From: Paraphoma chrysanthemicola
Lineage: Eukaryota > Ascomycota > Dothideomycetes > Pleosporales > Phaeosphaeriaceae
Reading direction: 5' to 3'
Assembly (NCBI GenBank): GCA_020744225.1
Contig: JAGMWG010000013.1
Span: forward strand, 1,178,001 to 1,242,000
DNA length: 64,000 nucleotides
In this document: piece by piece, positions 9,595-21,505 of the stretch
How positions within the stretch are numbered: position 1 is the first letter of the stretch
Layout: the number at the start of each line of letters is the position of its first letter
The notes under the pieces: model-generated
Database searches by the model: none
Seen by the model: the letters and a program-made list of their open reading frames with translations, nothing else
Told to the model about the DNA's origin: nothing
Position numbers and translations under genes: made by a program

Positions 9595-11584
9595 TCAACG
9601 CCTCATCTTCGCTTTGAGTAAGGACACGATCCTACGTTGCGCCCCTCCTTTTTTCGACTCTCCTTCCTCGCTATCCTTATTCTCCGTCTCGCCACCTCTT
9701 TTGCCCTGCTTCTTCTCCTCTAGCTGCTCCTCTTTCCACTTCCCTACCTCCTTAACCGCCCTTTCTGGATCTATCTTCTTCGTCAGTAAATAGCCCTGAA
9801 TTTCTGCTGGCGATAACATCTCGTTTGGTAGCAATTCCGCGAACCGAGTAGCCAGTTCTTGCAACTTATCGCGCGATACTGCCGCTGGTTCCGGTCGGCG
9901 CAGGCACACGGCGAGGAAACTTTCGTCTTCGGATGAGGGCTTGGACCAAGGATTGGGGCTAAGTGGTGCGGTGGGTACGGCGCGAGTAGCTTCGAGTTTG
10001 AGTTGTGGCGTGTGAGGCTGATGTTTATAGTCGAGCTCAGCATTGTACCTGCAAATGTGTTAGTGCGTGGACTTGCTACGATGGTAGGACGATGCCTTGC
10101 TTGTGCTTACATGCGGTTGAATATATCCCGAATCTGGTCATGCGTAGCCAGTGTGAAGCCGATTTTGAGGTCTACACGACCCGGCCGGATGAGTGCAGAA
10201 TCGAGCTTTTCGGGGCAGTTGGTGGTCATGATCAGAACACGTCCCTAGACAGCATGTCAGAAACATGTATAGGTAGGTGCAGCAAGGAGATCTTACCTCT
10301 TTCGATGCGGCGCCATCGATGATGTTTAGCAAACCTGCCAAGCTGATCAAGCTCTTGCTCTTCTTCTCTTTGGCAGCAGCATCGGTCTTCGTTTTCTTCT
10401 TCCCGATATCTTTCTTATGCGAGCTACTTGTCTGATTGCTAGATTGTGCCTCGACCTTTAGCTTTGCCTCCTCATCAGAGTCAGAGTCAGATTCACCACC
10501 CGAATCATCGTCACCGTCCCCGGCCACCCCGTCGCGCCGAAGGCCTGCAGTGTCGATATCTTCAAGCAAGACAATACACCGCTCAGGCAAGCTACCAAAC
10601 AGACCTGCGAGATCAGATTCAGTCAAGCCAGTCTCGCTTAACGACACGCAATAAATAGCCAGGCCGAAAATCCCAGCTAACGCAAAGCTCAAAGAAGTCT
10701 TCCCTGTTCCTGGAGGGCCGTGAAAGAGATATCCTCGACGATAAGGAATCCCTCGAACCGAGTACCAGCGCGCTGTAGTTGGCTGAAGATATTCGTTGAT
10801 GTCTACGACAATCTTGGCTTTCTGGTCCATGTCAAGCGATACCGTGGACAAGGGGCGAGAAGGGCGGACAGATTGCCGCGACCACGTGCCGCCGCCTGAT
10901 GCGGATTTAGTTGACGAACGGTAGACTTGAGTGATTCTGAATTCCTTGGTGAGCGACCAATTCTTCACGTTGTGAAGAAAGTCTTTGATGGGCTTTGTAT
11001 TACGTCCCAGACAACTGATGGTGATGATGAGATCCCAGCCCTCGCCGAGTAAGTTTTCTCTCTTGCTCACTTTCCACTGGAACCAGTGGCGGTTGTAAGT
11101 GAAGATCTTGGTGTGAGCATTGGGCTTGTAGATGAGTGGGTTTTTGCTGTTCCATTTCTCAAAGTTGAAAAGTCCGTTATCATCGACTGTCTCTGCTTCT
11201 TCATCTTGGTAATCTGGATCATGTTCGCGGTCACGTAGCTCTGTTGGGGATACGGTCATGGCCTTGAGTTCTCTACTGGTTTTAGTCATTCGCTGAGCAG
11301 CAGCCCAGTCCATGAGCGAGTTGAAGAGCGTATCGTAGTCGTCGACTTCGATTCCACATGTGAAATAGTCCCTTACATGCTTGTCAGTAAGGAGGACGGT
11401 AGGTACAGATATCCTGAACTCACAGCGCGAAATCCTTTCCCTTGTCCCAAAGCCATACCGCAGCCTTGTAAATTGCAAAGAAGATGAGATACTTTGAGAC
11501 AAGCTCACTTGCATCAACTCCAAAGTTCTGGAGCAGCAGTTGCGAGATGATGGTGTAGCCCGGGACAATCGTGGTTGCATCCAT
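9595..11584 (-). CDS. BCS1-like AAA ATPase, copy 2 (three introns)
   Basis: Exons 11584-11424, 11371-10297, 10244-10111 and 10048-9595 give 607 aa, closing in frame with canonical GT-AG borders. The N-terminus (MDATTIVPGYTIISQ) matches the copy 1 segment DATVPGYTIISQ, which supports this ATG; the frame runs on to 11614, but only from a GTG. A membrane segment follows, then the BCS1-type domain, Walker A GPPGTGKTS, Walker B IVLLEDID, an acidic Ser/Asp/Glu then Lys-rich insertion, SLAGLLNIIDG and the PEKLDSAL/RPGRVD segment. The C-terminal tail is Lys/Glu-rich. The protein is probably a membrane-tethered AAA translocase or chaperone-like ATPase with unknown substrate. A further upstream coding exon cannot be excluded. 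Confidence 0.88.
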
Positions 11585-13082
11585 GGGGTTGATGTTAGAT
11601 TTGTCGTCGCCCACGAAGGAGCTAATCAGTCAGGATACAAAGGTAAAATGATGGCGTGGTCTGTATGAGTTTACGCTGTGATACTGCAATCTAAGAAGTC
11701 GGAGGACGCAGAGCCACAGGGAAAGGAGAGAAGATATACTAAGAAGTGGGCTGTCAAGAGTAAACTATGTTCACGCTAGTAGCTTGAAGAAACACACTTG
11801 TGACCTTGTCTCATGGAAGTGAGGCCTTGAAGAATGGTCAGAGTGTATTCTCCGACAATGAAATACAGTCCCCAAGGGACTTTCACAGGACACTACACAC
11901 TGGCAATTCCCTCTACGCCAGTCCACAGATTCTTACCGTCCTTACGCTACCTTGGAAGCCTTGATAAGGGCCCAGCAAGAACGGAATACTTGAAGAGTCT
12001 ACGATATTATGTATTTGCCCAAGTCTACGGGACTTTCTTACTACGCGTTACCAACACTGCACATGTCTTCTTACATCAGTATCTCCTGCAATCTGATGTA
12101 TGACACATGGACGTGGAAGAAATTATCTTGCTGTTGTGTATGCATTCATTTCAATGACGGGTTTTGAGAAGTGACGTTCCGCGTACGTTACTTGACTGCA
12201 CATACAAGTTCTATAATCACCAACAAGAACAAGAATCACAGTTCGGAATTCGAAAAGAAATACGCACCACCGGCACGAAACCTTGACGTGTGTGACAAGC
12301 CAGACATCACATATCAATAGCCATATCTACTCCATCGACAACACGTCGTAGTCGGCACCTTCCCCATCCCCAACACAACACCATGATTCATACCCCGCCG
12401 ATCACTCCACCCACGTGCACCACAGCAACGTCACACCCCAACCCATCACGGCAACCCGGCACGACTCCATCTCGATCAAGCATCACCCAAGCCCGAGCCC
12501 GAGCCCAAATTACGATCTTCACGCCCCCAAAACGAACAGACCCACATCCTCGATCAGGGACTCGCTTTCCTCGAAAAGGACGTAACTGAATCGTTTCATA
12601 AGGGGGTTGGATATCTAAACAAAAACTTCGCTACGCTAGTACATATGCTCTGTGCTAATATTTCCATATCAAGCAGGTAGGCAAGCAGCTATAGTTTGGC
12701 ACAGCCATTCCACAAACTGCTATGCCCATCTGTCTGTATGTGTTGTGTTTTTGCCGACTCCGTAGAATGGTGTGTTAAACGGAATAAAGGAACAAAACAA
12801 ATGTGGTATTTCAAAACATGTTGAAAAGAGAAAACCCCTCCTCCTCGTCCTCTTCCCCATCCTCCTTCTGCGTCTTCCGCGTGCTTGTGCTCATGAGTCC
12901 GAGGAAACGATGAGACAAGACACCTCGAGATGACAATGCTATATACCCACCCCATGCCCAACTCACATACTCAAAAACATGTACCCAAGAATCCATCAAC
13001 ACAGGTGCATCTCAAACAAACATATTCCGACGCCACGAATGCATGCCCCTAAACCCTCCACACAATCAGATTGGTAGGGAGC
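11585..13082. other. Intergenic, 1.5 kb
   Basis: The left side is the promoter of BCS1-like copy 2. The stretch 12360-12540 is C/A-rich and low-complexity on the plus strand and gives a proline/threonine-rich frame of 68 codons without family features. No gene is supported. Confidence 0.45.
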
Positions 13083-14844
13083 TTACTGCCTCATCGCCCC
13101 ACGTCGCGCATGCGCATCCGCATGTCTCCTATGCTTATGCTTATACGTCTGGCCCTCAGTAACGGTAACAATGACCTCCACCTCCTCGATGGCAACCTCA
13201 TACACGATGCCGTCCTTGGTATACGTGCTGGTGCTAATGATCTTGGCGCCATTGTTCGCTTGCTCCGGCTTAGGCGCGGGCGTAACAATCGGTGCGACGT
13301 CAGGGGTGTATTCGAGCGAGGGTGTGGGGACAGCAACGATAGTCGCAGAGTTCTTGACGTCGTATTTGCTAATGCCGCCGGGGCCCTCGGAGCGCGCGGG
13401 AGCATAGCTCTGCACGGGCACGGGTGCGACGGACGAGATTTCGGGCTTCGCAGTGGGTTTGGCGCCGGAGCCGGGCTTGAGTGGGTTGGCGTACTCCGGG
13501 CCGTATTGGACGGGGACGTTGCCGCAGAGGCCCTTTGCGGGGCCGGCGCAGTCGTCTTTCTTGAGGACCGAGGGCATGTCTTGGATCTTGCAGGTTGCTT
13601 GCTCGGCTTCGGTTTGCAGAGAGGGCTGGAAGTGGATGCAGTCTTCGACGCGGCCTGAGGGGTTGGTGCAGTCGTTGACGGCGGATTGGAGCACGTCGAT
13701 GTTCCAGCCGTTGATGAAGTCGGCGTGGTAGCCGTAGCCTAGGGGGTGTCAGTGAGAGGAGAGAGAGAGAAGAGAGGATGGGATGTACCGGTTGGGTCGC
13801 CGTTGGACCAGACGAATTGGCCGGCCTTGCCCTTGAAAGCGTATGTGTTCCAGATGGTCTCGTAGAAGAGCGAAGGCAGACGGGTGTCGAAGCCCTCGGG
13901 GCACTTTCCGCCGTCAATCAAGTTAGGGTAAGCGACGTGGCTCTTGTGGTCAGCCGACTTGACGTCCTTGCCGTTCCAGCACGACGGGAAGAAGATCTCA
14001 GCACGGATACCGTTGGCGCAGTTCTCGTCCATGTACGCCTTGTCGGGGAGGAAGTGGCGGTAGCGAGAGCCCTCGGGCGTCTTGCCGTAGTTCAAGCAGT
14101 TGAAGCCGAGAGACTTCTGTGCGAGAGACTCTTGGCTCATATCATCAAGGGTCCAGGCAGATGTTGGCGGGTCGGGCACGGGGCCAGAGAAGTTGCGTAG
14201 ACGCGAGTCACCCGCGAGCATCTCGAAGCCCGCGGGGAAGGCCTTGAGGTCCTCGCCGAGCAGGAGGTAGTATGCGAGCATACCACCAATCTGCGGGACA
14301 ATCTCGACCTCGCCACTTTCGTGCACGAAGTGCAGAGAGGGGGTCCTGAAAGGTCAGCATGGTTCAGCTCGCTGTATGCGACGTCGATTGACATACCAGT
14401 AGGCCGACTTGTCGTCACTGAACTGGCACGAGGTGCAGTCCGACTCTCGGAGATCATCGTAGGTGGTCGTCTCGCCAAAGTCTGTTTCAAGTGTCAGCAA
14501 ATCAGTTCATTTTCCCGTGAAACCCATTGTGCCTCAGGTATCCATGAACAATGACAGTTCGAACCGAGCCAGGGGTCCCATGAGTCACATGCGGCTGTCA
14601 AGACCAAAGATAGTCGCATATACATGCGCTCTTTTCATGCCTCGAAACGGAATTGTGGGCCGTGCCCGTGGGTGAACTTACTGCTACCTCCGTGGATAAC
14701 GTGACCGTGGCTGGATGCTACGCCTTTGTCGACAATAGGATCCAGACGAGCCAAGGCCGTGCGGGAGAAGCAGGGCATGCGCCAGAAGGCGTTGGTGGTA
14801 CCGGACAGAAGCGCCACGGCGGCGAGAGAAGCGACGGACTTCAT
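13083..14844 (-). CDS. Secreted DUF1996-domain protein
   Basis: Exons 14844-14682, 14481-14397, 14345-13789 and 13738-13083 give 486 aa, closing in frame. The signal peptide is at residues 1-18 (MKSVASLAAVALLSG...). The mature protein starts FWRMPCFSRTALARLDPI and has HGHVIHGGS and, later, DDLRESDCTSCQF and FPSCWNGKD, which are hallmarks of DUF1996. The C-terminal third is Pro/Ala/Ser-rich (linker-like) and ends in a basic His/Arg tail with no hydrophobic anchor. DUF1996 proteins are predicted extracellular fungal proteins, often linked to wood or host colonisation. Their biochemical activity is not established, so I give no reaction. Confidence 0.9.
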
Positions 14845-16948
14845 GATTGAAGATGGTGCGGTCCGACGCAAGTGGTTATAGTGGCGGGGTAGTGTGGTGC
14901 TGTTGTTTGTGCGTGTTCGATAGTCGTTTGTTCACTCGGGCTCGATGTATGCGATGTGCTGGTAAAGATGCGTAGCCGCCAGGACTTCCAATTGTGTCGC
15001 GCGGGTAATCGTATGCACAGGAAAAGAGTGTAAGTGTCGCAAAGGACGATATCGATAGCGAACGTAGGCTGGTGTAGCAAAGGAGCGACTGTACGGGCAA
15101 AGGAATGACTTGATCACCACAAGGGCGGAAAGCAAAAGAAGGGAGGGGGAAACGAGGGGATATCACACAGGGCCGCAGCGTGGTTTTCTAAGGGGAGATG
15201 AAGGAATGCTCAAGTTAGGCGCACGATGAAACTGGCCATTGGACCCGCGGCAGACGGTGCTCCTGTTGGTCGGAGGGGGTACAGAGCAGCCGGCCGCTTG
15301 GCCGCAAATAGCCAAGGTGAAACGGACCTGCAAGGGACGCCTAGGATGCGGGTACGATTTTCAGGGCGCATGCAGGCCCCCAGCCTTGCGAGCCATGCGG
15401 CAAAGGGGATAGTGCCTGCGCCGCAATCTGCGGAGGCGTTGACATCTGCTCCAGTCCTGAGGCACCCATGGCCATCACCACCACCCGGCTGCGTGGAGCT
15501 TCTTCGGGCACCAGACTCACGAGAGCGTCGCAGATTGGCACCCACGACGGTCCTGCGCATCTTGCTGTGTTTGCGCTGCACAAACACACCGGCGTCGCAC
15601 ACACGGCGGCGATCGTCGTGCTTTCGGCCTGAGCTTTGGGCGTGTACCTGTCCCCGTGCGCTGCTGCATCGCAATCTTCCCAAAATACGTATCGGCGCGG
15701 CCATGTCATTGCCCCTAACGTTAGCACAACGGCTGCTTTGAGCGGTCGAGATGACGTTGCTGTCTGCGCGGACGGTCATTTACAGCAATTTGAGCATTTA
15801 GAAGTCCCTGAATGATTCAAGCTGTCGCAATGCGGTGCGATGCGTTCAAACAGCCGCGTTTGCATCACTCGGTGACTTCCTCTCCTCTCCTCTCCTCGTC
15901 TTCACCGCATCGCACTCCTCGCACTCACTCTCGTGTTCCCCACCCGTCCTATCCAGCGTAAAATTGCGCCCAGTGCACCTTCGCGGCGCGGCATCTCAGC
16001 ACCAGAGGCATCGCAGCGGCGAGGTTCGTCGCTCACCGCAATGTCACCCCGAAGACGCCCGTTTGAGCAACCGAGCCCACTTGGACGCCCATCCATGTCT
16101 CTTTTGCTCCCAAAGTTGGCTTGCCACCGGCTTGTGTCCCCATGTCGTAAGCGCCGTGCAATTTCCAGAATTGGGGGTCTGCGGGCGGCTTGCAAGCCTA
16201 TCGATAAGTTTTGCAGCGGCTGATGTGCGCTTGGCTCGACGTGCGCTTGGCTGGTGATAGGGCAAATCGAAAGTGAACTTCATGCGGTGCTGCGACCTAT
16301 CGTGTGCGCCATTGTTGTTTTCGTCGCAAGTATTCGTGCAACGAGGTAATATTCGTGAGGGAGTATAGTGCTCACTTTCGCCGGAGCTGAATCGCTGTTG
16401 TGCGCGACCCCTGAAATCTGGACGTTCTGTCCCCGACGAACCTGCTGTCGCAACTACGACTGGGTCAACCACACTTCATTCCCATCGTATTGCGAAACTC
16501 GCCTCTCGGCTGAAAAGACAGCATTGTCCCTGCCTGTCTCGTGTGCCCCCGACCAGGCATCCGGGGCTTCATTCAGGCACGCGAGCAGCGCGATTAGTTG
16601 GGTAGGACACCCTGTTACCCAAAGTGTGTTTCACGGCTGCAATAACACCGACTGTAAGACTGCGAAAGCATGATCAAGGCAAAGTTACCTCAAAGACTAA
16701 AGACTGGCTAGGTCTTGTGAGGTTATCGATACACAACATGCAAACGTCGCACAACGCACGCAGTCCCTGATCTCCGGCACATTCGCACCCATGTGCCAAT
16801 CTGCCAGCCACCTTTCTATCCGTTCCTGGATGCGCACGCATATTGTGTATCGATAAGAGGAAGGTCGTGTTCAATCTTGACGTCGCACCATGTTCTGTAC
16901 CTTACATGCCCCGTGTAACAAGCTCCCACCGCTTCGTTCGAGCCACGT
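14845..16948. other. Intergenic, 2.1 kb
   Basis: Left part is the promoter of the DUF1996 gene. The GC-rich stretch 15200-15780 is open on both strands (about 189 codons minus, 171 plus), but neither frame shows domains, splice logic or protein-like composition. A short near-duplicate of GTGCGCTTGGCT lies near 16224-16251. No gene is supported. Confidence 0.45.
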
Positions 16949-18523
16949 TCACAGCCTCGCGCCCTCCCGCAACGGCACAGATTCCCACGCCTCGTCAAAC
17001 CCCGCACTGCGCACCCAGTGCGGCTCTCCTGCTTCTACGCTGTCAATGGCCATGTGTCCAAGTGTTCGCCACATGTCGCCTTTGACTGGAAATCCGTCCT
17101 TTGCTTCATACTGCTTGCACACTTCTTCTCCGTGAGCAAGTGCGCGGACTAATTTGCTTGCATGTCCGTCATCGTCAAACTTGTTCACTCTGTGAAAGAT
17201 ATCGTCCCAGCTGCTTTGACCTTGCTTAGGCGTGTAAGACTTGATTTCGTCTGGTAAGAGCGCAGGACAGTGGCGAGAAGTGTACATTGCAATATCAGTC
17301 CAGATCTTGTACTCCAGCAAGCGGCGCTTCGACTTGTTGGACAGTGTCGATGAGGGTAAGTTGAGAAATGTCGAGAAGAAGATACTGCTGTTCAGACAGT
17401 GGATGTAGTAAAAGTCGAATTTGATCTGATGTGGTGGGCGTTGCGCAGCTGAGGTGAAATATACTACAAAAGTTTTAGTATGGGCGCTTCTCATCAAAGC
17501 CGTACTGAGTTGTTAGAAATTCTTGGACTGACCTGCCGCATTAATCATCTCCGCAGTCTGCTCTTCCAACCTCTCCTCATCAACCGTATACTGGCTCGCC
17601 AATTGCACCATTTCCTCCGCCGCTCGGCCCAGCACTCCATCTCGTACTTTATTCCCATCATCCCAATGCGCCGCGTTCTTCAATTTCTCATTCTTCCTCG
17701 CTTCTTCCATCAACTCCGCAATCGTCTTCTTATTCCCCTTTCCCCGATTCTTCTCCGCCGCTGCTTCACATGGCGCAAACAATCGTGCCATCCACTCGTC
17801 ATGCACAGCAGCTTGTGCCAGCGCTTCTGCGATGATCGCCGGCTGTTCGAATTCGATGCCAAACCCGAGGTGAATAATGGGATGTAAGAAGCCGCCATAC
17901 AAGCGCGCAAGAAGATCGTCTGCTCTCTCATCTCCGGCGAAGACATACTCGTTCAACACAGTCTGCCAGGTCTTGGCTTCGATTTCTTCTTGGAAGAAGA
18001 CGAGGAAGTCGTGGTAGTATTGCTCCTTGCCCAAGTATGTTTTGAAGCGGTCGGGCTTGTGCATGTCGTTGACGATGGAATCCTTCAGAGGCTCTGGTGG
18101 GCGCTGGTAAGTTGCGTTGATGTCATAGCCATGTTGGATCTCCTGGGGTGAGGCGCCAAGGGCGTATATGGTCAAGAGGTGGTGCACGATGTGATTCTAT
18201 GATTGTAGGTCAGTATGCGCTTTTCAAGTGGCGAGTAGGAACAGTCTCACATGGAAGCCGGACCGGTTGAAGAAGATGTGATGCTTTTCATGATTGAGTT
18301 GCAGCAACTGACTTGTCTTCTCTGCGCTTTCAGTAGTGATGCCCTTGACGCGAAACTGTGGCTGCTGCGATGCCTCGAGGCGGACCTTTGATGATGTAGC
18401 CATGGTCGAAATGCTGTTACGACTCAAGAAGCTCAAAGTTGATGGTGCGAATCTTCGAACTTGATGCTTCGCGCTTAAGTTGATTCTGGATACCGTCAAG
18501 ATTGCTGGCCCACGAGCAAACAT
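16949..18523 (-). CDS. Questin-oxidase/AflY-like protein (DUF4243)
   Basis: Exons 18523-18251, 18196-17533 and 17463-16949 give 483 aa. The core has the family signature HHLLTIYALGASPQEIQ followed by YQRPPEPL, then YHDFLVFFQEEIE, GGFLHPIIHLGFGIEF and, in the last exon, RPPHQIKFDFYYIHC. This family includes the Baeyer-Villiger-type oxidases AflY and questin oxidase of aflatoxin- and geodin-type pathways. Many fungi carry additional members outside clusters, and no polyketide synthase is in this window, so the pathway is unknown. The N-terminal 40 residues before MATSSKV are rich in Arg, Ser and Leu and lack acidic residues, like a mitochondrial presequence. Starting at MATSSKV (18403) instead would give 443 aa. 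Confidence 0.87.
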
Positions 18524-19093
18524 TTGTATCGCATTCGCTCAACGTCGTTGGATTCTCGACGCGCTTTATTGGTGAGCATGGGGCGTTACACGAACTAGTG
18601 CTGATCTGCGATGTTCGTGAAGTCGGCGAATCATGTCGTTTCCATGACGTGTGAGGCCATTGTTCGCGCGCCTGCCCCGCAATATGCTGACTATCTCGTG
18701 AACCACCATCGGTCCTTCGGTGCTTCGGACGCGGACTACATGGAGATTAGTCACGTTCGTCAGGAGACTGTAGATCTGGCTTTGAGCTGATGTGAGTTGC
18801 AGGAGTCGAGGCCTCGCACGCCTGGGCCCGTACCTTTTACTCATCGTGTCAAGTCGCTTTGCTCTACGATAGCTACGATAGCCTTTATTACTATGAGCTC
18901 ATAGAGCTTAAAATTATAGTATAGAATCTACTTACCTAGTAGTAGTGTAGGCTACTAAGTGCCTAGCTATACTACTACGTTCGAATTACGTTACCTATTA
19001 TTGTAACTTATTGTTAATACTCTTTAATTCTGATCTAACTAATGCAAATGCAGTTAATCTGGAGAACTAGTCAATGTCTCTCTAGCTAAGGTT
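18524..19093. other. Intergenic with TA-rich island
   Basis: The 18524-18840 part is ordinary in composition. A 92-codon minus-strand frame (18566-18844, MSKRYGPRR...) lies there but shows no recognisable family. From about 18850 the sequence turns TA-rich (separate entry). Confidence 0.4.
18855..19060. repeat. TA-rich island, possible degraded (RIP-like) repeat
   Basis: The stretch is dense in CTA/TAG/TTA triplets (for example CTACTAAGTGCCTAGCTATA), unlike the balanced sequence on either side. Repeat-induced point mutation in ascomycetes turns C to T and leaves TpA-rich relics; this fits by eye. No element ends or coding remains are recognisable. Confidence 0.35.
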
Positions 19094-21505
19094 CTAAATA
19101 ATCTCAAAATCTACAACCTTTGGATTTAGCAAAGTATACGCGTGCGGATACAACATAGCTATTCCAACGCGCCTGTATGTGTCATTGCTAATTGGTGCGA
19201 GGAGAAGCGCCCAGTACACGAAGGCTTCTTTCCAGTCTCTTTTAGGGTTGTGAGTGGTGATCATGTTAAGGGGCGTTGGACGAGCTTCCGCTCCTAAGGC
19301 ATGTAGACAGACATCATGAGTCGACGAAGCGAGTACCAAATCGACGTAAGTCTCTTCTTCATCTTCAACAGACGGAAAATATGGTCGTGGCGTGCCATCC
19401 ACTTGAAATAGTCTATATATCAATTTCAGCAAGTCGACTAAGATGCCAAGAACGGGGTTACGCACCGCACGTCACCGTCGTCGCATGGGGCATATCTCCC
19501 TTTCCGCTCGGTCGATGTGGCGATCCAAATTCGGAAATCGTCGACAGGATTGCCGTGATCGAAATCCGCAATCCCCAGTATTGGCTTTCCAGGATCGGTG
19601 TCCCATATGTAATGGCATCTTTTTGAGTTGATGGCTCTCTCATAGAGACTGAAACTCCCTGGACGTCGTAAAGGCATAGACACGGTACGTCGGCTCATGG
19701 TAGCAGTGGTCAGATGGCCTGAAGCGCGAAGTGACCCTGCAGAAGTCACTCTCACGTTCTCGGACACATAGGTGTGCGCCTCCAGATGAAAATCCGGGCA
19801 CCAGATCTTGTTACCTCCCGTGGCAGCCCAGCTCCACGATGGTAGATTCAGAGACTGCGCATCTGAGTACTCCTCGTCATGTCTCCAAAGTAATTGTTCC
19901 AGGAGCTGATCTTCCCAGACGCCGTACTGCTCTAGAAAGCGGTCGCAGCGACTTTGTTGCAGCTGAGCGACAACTCCTCGTATGGCTTCGATGCGGTCTG
20001 ATGAGTAGGTGAGGGACCGCTCCGTGTATGTACGCAGAAGGGTAAGCCAGGAGTGTTTTTCTTCGAGGCCTAGATGGGAAGCATGGCCTCGCTCGCTTAA
20101 TCCTTGTTCCGAGTTCTCGCATTTCCACCATATGCTACCGCGCATGAACATTATGGTTCTGCGTGCGAGGTACCATTCCTGTAGGCACCTTTGAGTATAC
20201 CGCGAGGTCAGCAAGTACTTCATAGCTGTAGCTGGATGTGAAGATTTCTTGAAATGGGAAGATATGGTGCAACAAGAAGGACTTGTGATCAGGGTTCGGG
20301 GTGGGTACGTACTGATACTTGTCAGCCATTGTCCATTGTGCGGGAGAGAAAAAGACATAGATATCGCTCGTATAGCATATCTGAAATTTGGGATAACCAA
20401 GTACAAAAGAGTAGACCAATATGGGAAATCGTAGCTAACATACCCACGCTCTATTGTTCAAAATGCCGTTGTTTGGGAAATTCATTCCTGTCGGTAGTAG
20501 AGCGACGTAAAAAGTCCCTTTTGTCTCGCCACCTTGGATGAAGGGAACTCGCTTGACGTTTTCAACCACACGTTCGGTGACGAACAAGCCTTCTGAGGAG
20601 TCCTTTGCGTCAGACGCCGAAATCACAATTTTTGCATCCTGATATACTCTTCCCATCGCTTTGGCTTCGGCTTCCCAATCTTGGGCATCACCTTGGATGA
20701 TGCACAGCGAATCGATCCATACATAAGCGATGCCGATACCGTGAGCAAGCAAAACGACGTCTCGGAACGTCTTTGGAAGCTGTTCGAGAGGTATCGTGGA
20801 TAAATGCAGATTGTAGTTCTCCTGCGTTGTACGTAGAGGCTGCTTTTCAAGTGGCCCCCAGCAATGGCTCAAGGCCACATATTGTCCTCTTCGTCCTTTG
20901 CTTTCCATTAGTCTGACTGAGAGCTTTCCGAAACTAGACGACAGCACCAAGACGCGAGTAGGTAGCAGAGCAGCATCTTTGGTGTTGCATTTCGGGTGAT
21001 GTGTGCTGCAATCAGCCAGCCAGACTTGGGCCAGATCGCACGCTGAACTCATATCTGGACCGCATATCGGCGGTCTACACACCAGTGCTGCCGCAGCCGG
21101 GCTGTCTGTGGAATCGTCAATGACAGCTATATGGGCCAATATAGCATGATTGATACCTTCGTCTGCCCACAAGGCGAATCGTAGAACGGCGTTGTGTCCT
21201 CCAGGATAGATGTGCGCGAAACAAACACGATCACGGTCCTCTTTCCTAGAACTCGTCTCACACGTGACATGAAGGTGCCTCAAATTTATGGTATGACCAA
21301 CTGCACTTGGGACTGAGGTCCCTTTGGCCAGGAGGGTCGTCATCCATTGGCAAAACTCACATGTTTCTTGTTCTGGCTCACGTGAAAACTTGCGTGGCCG
21401 TCTTGTAATGTCGGGATTCGCTAGCCACTGCGTTACGTGAAGGCAGAAGTTGCAGAGCTCCAATTTATCCTGGTCCGTGAAATCTTTTCCATTCGGGCGA
21501 TACAT
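19094..21505 (-). CDS. HET-domain (heterokaryon incompatibility-type) protein
   Basis: Exon 1 (21505-20444) encodes Cys-rich motifs (LCNFCLHV, CEFCQWM) and then the HET domain: YVALSHCWG (209-217), LPKTFRDVVLLAHG, YVWIDSLCIIQGD and an AEAKAMGRVYQDA segment. HET proteins act in non-self recognition, and many trigger cell death after fusion of unlike hyphae; specific partners are unknown here. The last intron (19465-19413) is clear, and the final exon is 19412-19094. The middle is ambiguous. Model A: exon 20380-20313 plus exon 20188-19466 (723 aa). Model B: one exon 20178-19466 (697 aa). Both keep frame. HET proteins normally read RAWCLQE at this junction. Model B gives RAW-EWYLARRT, losing CLQ. 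Model A keeps CLQEW but inserts 23 residues. Confidence 0.85.

Noticed and set aside
13071..13658. 195-codon plus-strand frame
   Set aside because: Shadow of the last exon of the DUF1996 gene.
15210..15779. Overlapping 189- and 171-codon frames on opposite strands
   Set aside because: GC-rich sequence opens both strands; no domain, splice logic or protein-like pattern in either.
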